23,334 bases of DNA from UBA5499 sp002426275 (lineage in GTDB: Bacteria; Bacillota; DTU084), in contig CALASN010000146.1 of NCBI GenBank assembly GCA_937888735.1, forward strand, positions 1 to 23,334, given 5' to 3'. The translations under genes and the position numbers were made by a program. Below are positions 1 through 6,570 of this stretch, in pieces. The notes below the pieces were generated by a model. That model had not been told where the DNA came from. It was given only the letters and a program-made list of their open reading frames with translations, and ran no database searches. Position 1 is the first letter of the stretch, and the number at the start of each line of letters is the position of its first letter.

Positions 1-301
1 CGTCGCGCCACAGATCGCTATCCACTTTGGTCCCAAAATAAGCCCAATTATTCTGTGCGCTCAATTTCTTTGCTTGAAAAGCTAAGCTCCGAGCAAACTC
101 AGAGCCTTCCGGCTCCAGCGAGAGCCGAAAATCACAACCTTTGCCAAACGCCGTATATCCACGCCAACTATGCATTGGGTAATAAGCGCTATTGTCGGGA
201 TCCAAATTGAAATCATCAACTAGATAATCCTGAGTTTCCTGGGCAAAGGTTGCGGAACATAAAAGGAATATAAACAGGAAAAAGCAAATTCCTTTACGCA
301 C
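1..301 (-). CDS. Secreted CBM11-like protein, N-terminal part, probable paralogue of the 1279-aa glycoside hydrolase
   Basis: This reading frame starts with GTG at 299-301 and runs off the left edge, giving about 100 residues. The start is set by a full AAGGAGGTGA ribosome-binding site 16 nt after the stop of the GH5 gene. Residues 1-20 form a signal peptide ending in TFAQ. From residue 21 the sequence closely follows the N-terminus of the 1279-aa enzyme at 13630-17469: QETQDY versus QETRNY, DDFNLDP versus EDFNQDP, SLEPEGSE versus DLEPEGSE, and DSDLWRD versus DSSLWRD. The region therefore looks like a CBM11/CIA30-type beta-sandwich that binds carbohydrate. Whether a catalytic barrel follows, as in the paralogue, cannot be seen. 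It is the last visible gene of the operon. Confidence 0.85.
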   Translation of the reverse strand, partial: MRKGICFFLFIFLLCSATFAQETQDYLVDDFNLDPDNSAYYPMHSWRGYTAFGKGCDFRLSLEPEGSEFARSLAFQAKKLSAQNNWAYFGTKVDSDLWRD

Positions 302-308
302 AAAATCA

Positions 309-315
309 CCTCCTT
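309..315 (-). promoter_or_regulatory. Ribosome-binding site fixing the GTG start at 301
   Basis: On the minus strand this reads AAGGAGG, and the match to the anti-Shine-Dalgarno extends to AAGGAGGTGA. It lies 7 nt before the GTG codon. There is no in-frame ATG nearby, so this site supports an otherwise easily missed gene start. Confidence 0.85.
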
Positions 316-317
316 AA

Positions 318-2132
318 CTAGCGCACCAAAAGAAAGCCCCGGGCGACCACAGTGATCTCGCCGTCGGCAGCGCGGGCCACGATGCGAAGCACATATGGGC
401 CAGGCGGAGCGGGAACTCCTTTAACCTTTCCATCCCAATGAAGCAGCTGGCTACCGGCTGCTTTCCGCTGGTTACTTAAAAACGTAGGCAGTTCCAGCCC
501 TCTTGGACTGTGAAGACTGACTGTGAGCGTATAAGGTTGATCCAAGTCGAGATAAAAAGGCAGCAGCCCTTCAGTGGGTCGAAAAATCTGCGCCACTTCT
601 AATTTTAACTTCTGTCCTCCAGGAGGCTGCGGAGCTGATGGAAAAAACAAGCGCAGGATATTGAGCCGCTGAGTTTCTTCAATGTATTGACTTGTGGGCT
701 CTGTTCTCTCTCCTCCATAATATAAGGCCATAGAGCCATACCCTGAAGGTTCTTTATAGTTCCAGTAAGTCCAGCTCCAGCCATATCCTTCAAAAATGCT
801 CAAAACATCGGCAACCCAGGTAGACGTACCGGTGAAGGCAGAGCCCGCCCCCAGTTCACCCACATAAATGGGCACGTTATGTCTGGTTTGATAGTCCGCT
901 ACCTTTGCCGCAATTCTAGCTAATTCATCGCGATTAAAATACGTGCCATTGGCATCATACCAATATATGCCAAGAGAAGCGTCGGTTTCGCCCGCTGTCT
1001 TAACCCAGCAGCTCACTGAAAGCTCCGCCTGCTGCGAAAGATAATAGGGGTCGCTCAGGAGCGTGCCGTCGCCTTGGGTTTCCACGTCAAAACGGGCTGA
1101 TCTTTGACCGTCGTAGTAGACGCCCCAATCCTGAACTATACTGGCTCCGCTATTTCCCGCCGGAATATGCCAAAAATTAAGGTTCTCCATGCCACCGCTA
1201 CGCAGCGCCAGCTTTTGAGTCCCCAGTTCGACTTCCAAGCTATCAAACCAAGCCCTCCCTGCTCCCGCAGCTTTGCAAACTAGGCGAAAGCCGCGGGCTT
1301 GCGGCGGCGGCGTTCCTATAATAGAAATCTTTTGCCAAGCTGATTGCGCCTGCCGCGGCTGCGAAAACTCTCCTTTCAAAAAAGCATTTTCGCCTGTCAC
1401 TACCCACCCAGGATACACAACGTCTTGGGTTTGGTGGGTCAAGACGCCGGGATTATAAAAGTGATTGCTGTAGACAATATTAGTTAACGGCAGAGGCGTA
1501 ATCGCGGTCTCATCAAAGCTGTCGAACTCTACGATGAGAATGTGATCATCCACGGAGCGTATTTCCTGAGCGATTCTCAAGGCTAAAGAGCGCCAAATTC
1601 CAGTTCTCTCAGGCAGAGGCTCGTTTAGGAGATCGAAGCCTGCGATTACGTCCCTGTCATTATATCGCTCGGCGATGGCTCTCCATATGGCAACTAAGCG
1701 ATCCTGATATTGAGATTGGTTCCACATCGCTCCCTTATTCCAGATGTTGGTACTCCCGGGTGAGGTGTAAAGGCAAAGGATGGCATAGACGTCCTCGCTT
1801 TCACACCAAGCCAGAAAATCATCTAAAACCTCCCAGCCGGACTGCTTATATACCCCTGGGGCAGCGTCGTCCTCCAAGAGCGTATAAGGAAAGATGACGC
1901 GAATTGCATTGGCGCCCCAAGAATGTACTCTAGCCACATCCTGGGCATCATGATAAGTTCCGGGTCCAGAGGTGAGCCACCAGCCGAAATTCACGCCCCG
2001 CAAGACCACCGGTTGGTTATTCTTGGCGGTGACGATTTCCTGGCCGAGAGTCCCTAAACGGGACAGTGCAAACGCACTGCCCGTCAGCAGAAGCAGGCAC
2101 AGAGCCAGCAGAATGCTCCTATTCTCTTTCAT
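318..2132 (-). CDS. Secreted GH5-family glycoside hydrolase with a carbohydrate-binding insertion and FlgD-like C-terminal domain
   Basis: Secreted endo-glycanase of clan GH-A, 604 aa from the ATG at 2132, which has GGAGG 5 nt upstream; a TTG four codons earlier lies inside that site. Residues 1-22 are a signal peptide. The GH5 barrel starts near residue 32 with RGVNFGWW. The acid/base is Glu171 in LLNEP, the conserved strand-6 motif is NHFY (His224, Tyr226), and the nucleophile is Glu426 in YVGELG. Between NHFY and the nucleophile, residues about 231-398 form an extra beta-rich segment resembling CBM4/9-type modules (GGMENLNFW near 313 and WFDSLEVE near 295). It sits in a loop expected on the active-site face. 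Residues about 511-604 form a FlgD-Ig-like domain with HWDGK and PPGPYVLR. The exact polysaccharide is unknown; beta-glucan or mannan are the usual GH5 substrates. Confidence 0.88.
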   Translation of the reverse strand: MKENRSILLALCLLLLTGSAFALSRLGTLGQEIVTAKNNQPVVLRGVNFGWWLTSGPGTYHDAQDVARVHSWGANAIRVIFPYTLLEDDAAPGVYKQSGWEVLDDFLAWCESEDVYAILCLYTSPGSTNIWNKGAMWNQSQYQDRLVAIWRAIAERYNDRDVIAGFDLLNEPLPERTGIWRSLALRIAQEIRSVDDHILIVEFDSFDETAITPLPLTNIVYSNHFYNPGVLTHQTQDVVYPGWVVTGENAFLKGEFSQPRQAQSAWQKISIIGTPPPQARGFRLVCKAAGAGRAWFDSLEVELGTQKLALRSGGMENLNFWHIPAGNSGASIVQDWGVYYDGQRSARFDVETQGDGTLLSDPYYLSQQAELSVSCWVKTAGETDASLGIYWYDANGTYFNRDELARIAAKVADYQTRHNVPIYVGELGAGSAFTGTSTWVADVLSIFEGYGWSWTYWNYKEPSGYGSMALYYGGERTEPTSQYIEETQRLNILRLFFPSAPQPPGGQKLKLEVAQIFRPTEGLLPFYLDLDQPYTLTVSLHSPRGLELPTFLSNQRKAAGSQLLHWDGKVKGVPAPPGPYVLRIVARAADGEITVVARGFLLVR

Positions 2133-2137
2133 GAGAG

Positions 2138-2142
2138 CCTCC
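2138..2142 (-). promoter_or_regulatory. Ribosome-binding site choosing ATG 2132 for the GH5 gene
   Basis: The minus strand reads GGAGG, 5 nt before ATG 2130-2132. The alternative upstream TTG at 2142-2144 overlaps this site and would leave it without a proper one of its own. The ATG also gives a cleaner signal peptide (MKENRSILLALCLLLL). Confidence 0.75.
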
Positions 2143-2146
2143 AATT

Positions 2147-2701
2147 TTATTTAAACAGTAATGAGCCGAAAACCACCAGGCTAGTCATAATATCGGCCAA
2201 TTTATACCGCGGCTTTTTGATGAGCTTGATATATTCCACCTTGGCTTTCTGTTCATCCATGGGAACGCCAGAATTTGAAGTGCCAATAAAGACGCTGAAC
2301 GAACCGTTATCTGAAACCTTCGGCAGCTCAAAGCGAAAGACCCCGGTCTCGTCTGAATCGCTCAACAGGTTGACTCTCTGTAAATTGCCGGCTACGCCTA
2401 AATACCATTTAACGTCTACGCTGCGCACCTTAACCTCTACCGCGTAATCCAAAGGATCTCCTTCCACTGTCTTATAGGCATTGCCCCAAGCAACCTTTGG
2501 ATTATATTCTCCCACCACCGCGTAACCGTCTTTGATGTCAATTTTTGCCTGCTCAACGCTATACCACCCTGCAGCGCTCTCGGAAGTGAGAATATAGTAA
2601 TCGCTGCCGTCGACTGCCAGAGCCCAATTCGGCAGGGAAGCAGCCTGAACCGAAGAAAAAGCCGCCAGCAAAAGAAAGAAAAATATAATTTGTTGTCTCA
2701 T
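2147..2701 (-). CDS. Unrecognised small secreted protein, 184 aa
   Basis: I do not recognise this family. Residues 1-20 are a signal peptide (MRQQIIFFFLLLAAF, cleavage near VQA-A). The mature part is rich in alternating hydrophobic and polar residues, suggesting a beta-sandwich of about 140 aa (examples: YAVEVKVRSVDVKWYLGVAG and FRFELPKV). It is not obviously a CBM11-like copy. The last about 17 residues (LADIMTSLVVFGSLLFK) are hydrophobic and could form a short membrane anchor, with a basic stretch (IKKPRYK) just before. The gene starts 9 nt after the stop of the 659-aa CBM/Ig gene and ends 14 nt before the GH5 start, so it is an integral operon member. Possible roles are a glycan-binding or accessory surface protein; both are guesses from context. 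Confidence 0.75.
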   Translation of the reverse strand: MRQQIIFFFLLLAAFSSVQAASLPNWALAVDGSDYYILTSESAAGWYSVEQAKIDIKDGYAVVGEYNPKVAWGNAYKTVEGDPLDYAVEVKVRSVDVKWYLGVAGNLQRVNLLSDSDETGVFRFELPKVSDNGSFSVFIGTSNSGVPMDEQKAKVEYIKLIKKPRYKLADIMTSLVVFGSLLFK

Positions 2702-2710
2702 GCTTTATCC

Positions 2711-4690
2711 CTACCTTCCTATTAACACAAGCACAGACGATGAAGCGCTTTCACCGTCGGTCTGGGCGCGCACTAAGAGGCGATACGGTCCCGGAACTAA
2801 GCGGCCTTTCCTGAGGCTTCCGTCCCACGTCAGGCTCTGTACGCCGGCTGCTAACGGAATCACTTCCCCTTGCCAAAGCAGCTTGCCGTTTACAGAATAC
2901 ACCTCTAGTCTGCAGCGCGCGACCCGATGCAGGACAAAGGAGAGCTCAAGCGGCCCTTCCCCTGGGTAAAACAATTTCTTATGGGCAACCAATCTGTCTA
3001 TGAAAACATGGTTGGCCTCCGGCACAGCTCCGTAAACCTCAAGCTCTCTGACAACGGAACCCAGGCCTTCATTGCCGTAAGGGTCCACTGGCACTACTTG
3101 CCAATACCAAACTCCGGCTTCCAAAGCGAGCTCATAACTTATCACCTCGGCTCCTTGGGGAACGCTTGCAGTCACAACGGCGGCGGAGAAATCCGGGCTG
3201 CGGGAAAGCCTAAGCAGATAGGAATCCGCACCTGCGGCATGCCAGGAAAAATTCACGCTTCCTGCCAAACCGGCGCCTGAAGCGGGGCCAATCAAGGTGA
3301 CAGCCTCGGCTAAGGCCGTCTTCGTTTTCATTTGGATCCGGCGTTCAATATTGAGCTCTGCGATTCCCAGCTGAATGCCGATCATGCCCGCTTGATTGGG
3401 TGTAAAAACATCAAACTCGGCATAACCTTCGGCGTCTGTTGTAATCAGGCTGCTGGAAAGACCGACTCCGGCGGAAGCTTCCAGCGCTATAGCCTTGCCC
3501 GCCACTGCCTGCCCGGAACTATCCAGCAAGCGAACGGTTACCTTTGCCTTGTCTGCTACATACGCTTCGCCCGGAGCCTGTATGATCAATCTCTGCGCCG
3601 TGCCTTGGCAGCTGGCGGTTGCGCTGAGCTCAGCCAAAGTAGCCTTCAGCGTATTAACTCCAGGCTGACTGCTGGTTGTAAATGTGAAACTCGCTTCGCC
3701 TTCGTCATTGAGAGCGACTTTCTCGCTACTGGCCCTAGCGCCGTCCGTCAGCGAAACCAGACTTACTTCAAAGCGGCGGATAGGATTGCCGAACTGGTCG
3801 GAGGCGCGGACTATGGCGTTCACAGAATCGCCGGCCGGCGCGTCTGCGGCAGAGAGCTCTAACTCCAACAGGCTGGGCTCGGCAGCTCGCACCGTAATCA
3901 AATTGCTGACGCCGCGGTTATTGCCGTTTGCCTCTTCAGCTTTGATCTGAATCGCGCCCGCCTTAGTCAGGCGCACTTGAATCGTCTTCGCCCCAAGATC
4001 GGTTTCAGCGAAGACGACCTCGGCAGGCCAGATGCCTGCGCCAGCCAAGGCGACCGTTCCTGAGAAATCCTCTCTGCGATTGCCTAAAGCATCATAAGCT
4101 TCGATGGTCAAAGGAAACTCTTCGCCTGCCACAGACCGAAAGGGACCTATCAGCTTTAAGTTATACGCAGTCACAAGTTTGAGTTCATCAACAACGAAAC
4201 TTACAGGGTGAGGCACTGAGCTGCTCAAAAATGAGAAATTCTTGATGCCAGTCACATAGCTTGGTTCCAATTGCGCACCATATTGATCCCGAAACTGCGA
4301 AAAAGGGATCAAAATCTGATGCCAACTTTCTTTTCCAGGGGTAAACACAGCTTCAAAATTGCGAGATAACGACGCGTTACGCAGCTGAATCTTTACTTGA
4401 GTATTTGAGCCGTCTCCTTTAGCCCAAAACAAAAGCGCGTCCACATCGCCTGGCCACTGGGAGCCGTTGATTTGGCCTTTATCCATAACCATAGCCCAGA
4501 CGCCGACTGTAGACGGAAAACTAATTTGCAAGCCGTTTCCTGAATTTCCCGGCGAGAGGCCATATTTGACGCTAACTCCAGCCGCTGCATTTACCCACCA
4601 ATTTAGACTTTCAAAGCCGTCAAGCAGATATTCTGCGCTGGCAACAGCGGGAATAAGCACAAGAGCGAAGATTAACCAAAGACGTTTCAA
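2711..4690 (-). CDS. Secreted non-catalytic CBM11-like / Ig-like protein with FlgD-like C-terminus, 659 aa
   Basis: Probable glycan-binding surface or scaffold protein without a recognisable catalytic domain. The start is TTG at 4688-4690 with GGGAG 5 nt upstream; no ATG is near, and the TTG gives a good signal peptide (residues 1-19, ending VASA). Domains in order: CBM11/CIA30-like beta-sandwich, about 20-175 (DGFESLNWW, LLFWAKGDGS, ILIPFSQFR, SFVVDELKLV); three Ig/Big_1-like beta-sandwiches, about 178-268, 273-363 and 366-455 (repeated D-x-x-G-N and G-x-A-x-F patterns); a fibronectin-III-like module, about 463-552 (VNFSWHAAGADSYLLRLS); and a FlgD-Ig-like domain, about 560-659 (LTWDGSLRKG, VPGPYRLLVRA). 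The tail order Fn3 then FlgD-like matches that of the 1418-aa protein, making this a single-CBM version of the same design. Binding specificity is unknown. Confidence 0.85.
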   Translation of the reverse strand: MKRLWLIFALVLIPAVASAEYLLDGFESLNWWVNAAAGVSVKYGLSPGNSGNGLQISFPSTVGVWAMVMDKGQINGSQWPGDVDALLFWAKGDGSNTQVKIQLRNASLSRNFEAVFTPGKESWHQILIPFSQFRDQYGAQLEPSYVTGIKNFSFLSSSVPHPVSFVVDELKLVTAYNLKLIGPFRSVAGEEFPLTIEAYDALGNRREDFSGTVALAGAGIWPAEVVFAETDLGAKTIQVRLTKAGAIQIKAEEANGNNRGVSNLITVRAAEPSLLELELSAADAPAGDSVNAIVRASDQFGNPIRRFEVSLVSLTDGARASSEKVALNDEGEASFTFTTSSQPGVNTLKATLAELSATASCQGTAQRLIIQAPGEAYVADKAKVTVRLLDSSGQAVAGKAIALEASAGVGLSSSLITTDAEGYAEFDVFTPNQAGMIGIQLGIAELNIERRIQMKTKTALAEAVTLIGPASGAGLAGSVNFSWHAAGADSYLLRLSRSPDFSAAVVTASVPQGAEVISYELALEAGVWYWQVVPVDPYGNEGLGSVVRELEVYGAVPEANHVFIDRLVAHKKLFYPGEGPLELSFVLHRVARCRLEVYSVNGKLLWQGEVIPLAAGVQSLTWDGSLRKGRLVPGPYRLLVRAQTDGESASSSVLVLIGR

Positions 4691-4695
4691 AAATG

Positions 4696-4700
4696 CTCCC
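4696..4700 (-). promoter_or_regulatory. Ribosome-binding site supporting a TTG start at 4690
   Basis: The minus strand reads a G-rich run ending GGGAG, 5 nt before TTG 4688-4690. The downstream frame encodes a signal peptide straight away, which supports this rare start codon. Confidence 0.65.
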
Positions 4701-4723
4701 CCCCTATTTTTTATTTACCAGCA

Positions 4724-6547
4724 TCAGAAATTTGCGGAAAGCCGCATCACTAGGCCGCTGCCGTTTTGCTTAGAGCCATCGTCGTTTTGCCTGATGAACT
4801 TGTGCGCCAAGGTAAGGCAAAATTTATCGCTGCTCTGATAACTAAACCCTATGGCTCCGATTGTGCCTTGGAAATCTGTGTCCGCGGCGTTTAACTCGTC
4901 TTTAACGGTTTCCGATACCAGACGCAGACCAGCCAGCAAGCAGAATTTAGGGGTAAGCTGACGCTCAAAGCTGAAATCTAAAGTCGCTTTCTTATTGGCC
5001 ACCTCTACGTCAAAATCGTCTAATCTGTCTTGATCTTTTCTTTTAACAGATTCGTAGCCTGCTGCCAGGCCGAGATCATTGCCCAGATATTTTCCTTGCA
5101 GCTTGAGGTCCAAATCAAAGTATTTCTTCTTTTCCGTAAAAGCCTTGGTAATGCCCAACTCGTCAGACAGTTCATAGCCTGGAAGGGCAGTGGGTACGAT
5201 TTCCCGTCCCGTAAACAATGATCCGTTCACAGACACAGGCCACCTGGTAAGCTTCAATTTCGCTGCGGCTCCTAAGCCGACCCTATTGGGTGTAGCGTCG
5301 CTTTCATCCTGGGAAAGGGCCAATTTAGTCAAAACGTCCCCTGCTAAGGACTCTTCTTGGCTGGATTGCGCCATAATGGAAATGAAGGTTGGCGAAACCC
5401 GCCGCAGAAAAACTTCGGTCTCCGCCTGGGCGATGTCCTTCTTTATCTTTAACTGCAGCGCGTTGCCCTCGAAATTGGGCAGAACATCGTATCGATCCCG
5501 ATCGAATTTGCTCACTGCAAATTCTCCGGCCAGCTGCAGCTTAGCCAAGGACAGCTTTCCGTCAAGAGCAAAAACTCTGTCTGCAAGCCAGACGCTATCG
5601 CTCAAACGCGCATCGTCGCTTCTTTGCACAGCCGAAAAGCCCAAATTTAAAACGGGGTTCACCTGGTTGTTGAACCGAGCGGCATAAAGGTATTCGCCGG
5701 GATATGCTTTGTCTACAGCCGTTATAAAGGTAAGCTCTCCGCTGGCCAGAGGCTGTTCAAAGCGTAATCCCCGCAAGAGCCAATTGGGATCCTCTGGATT
5801 GGAATTTGAATAAGGATCCTCCCAGTCGTCCAGTTTAAAAATCTTGGCAATGCTCTGCGGACTCGTAATTTTCTGCAAAGTGAAGGGGGTAAAGGAGCCT
5901 CGGAAGTCCCCAAAGGTAAGGGCTCCTCGGCCAAGGTCGAACTTATAGGAAAGCTGCAGCGGACGCAGACTGCCTGAGCCGCTTTCAAGATATGAGCGCT
6001 CATGCCGCAGCACGATCGTGCCCGAACCCGCGCCGGATCGGTACGTAACGCCCGCGTCAAGACGATGTCCCACCGTAATTTCGGCGATCAGCTTCTTTCC
6101 GGCTTCATCTTTAACGCCGTCGCCGCCGGCAAAATTGCTGACGATGATCTGCTGCTGAGCGGGCTGAATCTCTACTCTGGCGATGCGATGGCGCAATTGT
6201 TCCTCTTCCCGCTGATATTTTTCAATTTTAGAAGTGAGATCGGATAGCGTCCAACTCAGGTCTTTGATGGTTCGCTGAACCAGCAGCAGCTCGTCCCGGG
6301 TCACGGGCAAGGACGATTCCACTCCGGCATCCGCCTGGATCTCCAGCACTTTCTCGCTCAGCTGCGCAATCAAGTCGGAAAGCTCCTGAATAGTTAGCTC
6401 CGCTTTCGGATCGACTTGCTCTACCAGGCCAGCCTCGGCAAGCTCGCGCAGCGTTTCATAAAGCCAAGCTTGATCTCGCTCCTGCGCTGATGAGCTCACA
6501 GTCAGCATCAGGCAAAATGAAAGTAGGAGCAAAAATATTCGCTTCAT
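4724..6547 (-). CDS. Outer-membrane beta-barrel with degenerate SLH-like and coiled-coil N-terminus, 607 aa
   Basis: Probable outer-membrane porin or envelope-tethering protein. Residues 1-21 are a signal peptide (cleavage near SSA-Q). Residues about 25-66 resemble one diverged SLH repeat (LYETLRELAEAGLVE, then LTIQELSDLI). Residues about 80-125 hold a PVTRDELLLVQR motif followed by a charged helix with coiled-coil character. From about 130 to the end the sequence is alternating-hydrophobic beta strands with many D, N, G and S turns, as in a barrel of roughly 20 or more strands, and it ends in the outer-membrane signature LSANF with a terminal Phe. SLH, coiled coil and barrel is the known order of OmpM/SomA-type proteins of diderm Firmicutes and cyanobacteria, but the SLH part here is too diverged to call surely. 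It lies 23 nt downstream of a second protein of the same layout. Substrate and pore function are inferred only. Confidence 0.75.
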   Translation of the reverse strand: MKRIFLLLLSFCLMLTVSSSAQERDQAWLYETLRELAEAGLVEQVDPKAELTIQELSDLIAQLSEKVLEIQADAGVESSLPVTRDELLLVQRTIKDLSWTLSDLTSKIEKYQREEEQLRHRIARVEIQPAQQQIIVSNFAGGDGVKDEAGKKLIAEITVGHRLDAGVTYRSGAGSGTIVLRHERSYLESGSGSLRPLQLSYKFDLGRGALTFGDFRGSFTPFTLQKITSPQSIAKIFKLDDWEDPYSNSNPEDPNWLLRGLRFEQPLASGELTFITAVDKAYPGEYLYAARFNNQVNPVLNLGFSAVQRSDDARLSDSVWLADRVFALDGKLSLAKLQLAGEFAVSKFDRDRYDVLPNFEGNALQLKIKKDIAQAETEVFLRRVSPTFISIMAQSSQEESLAGDVLTKLALSQDESDATPNRVGLGAAAKLKLTRWPVSVNGSLFTGREIVPTALPGYELSDELGITKAFTEKKKYFDLDLKLQGKYLGNDLGLAAGYESVKRKDQDRLDDFDVEVANKKATLDFSFERQLTPKFCLLAGLRLVSETVKDELNAADTDFQGTIGAIGFSYQSSDKFCLTLAHKFIRQNDDGSKQNGSGLVMRLSANF

Positions 6548-6570
6548 TAATAAGTACCCCCTTGCTTCTG

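Noticed and set aside
3332..3862. Plus-strand open frame of 176 aa opposite the 659-aa gene
   Set aside because: Antisense to clear Ig-like domain coding, no family resemblance and no good ribosome-binding site noted; treated as a shadow frame.
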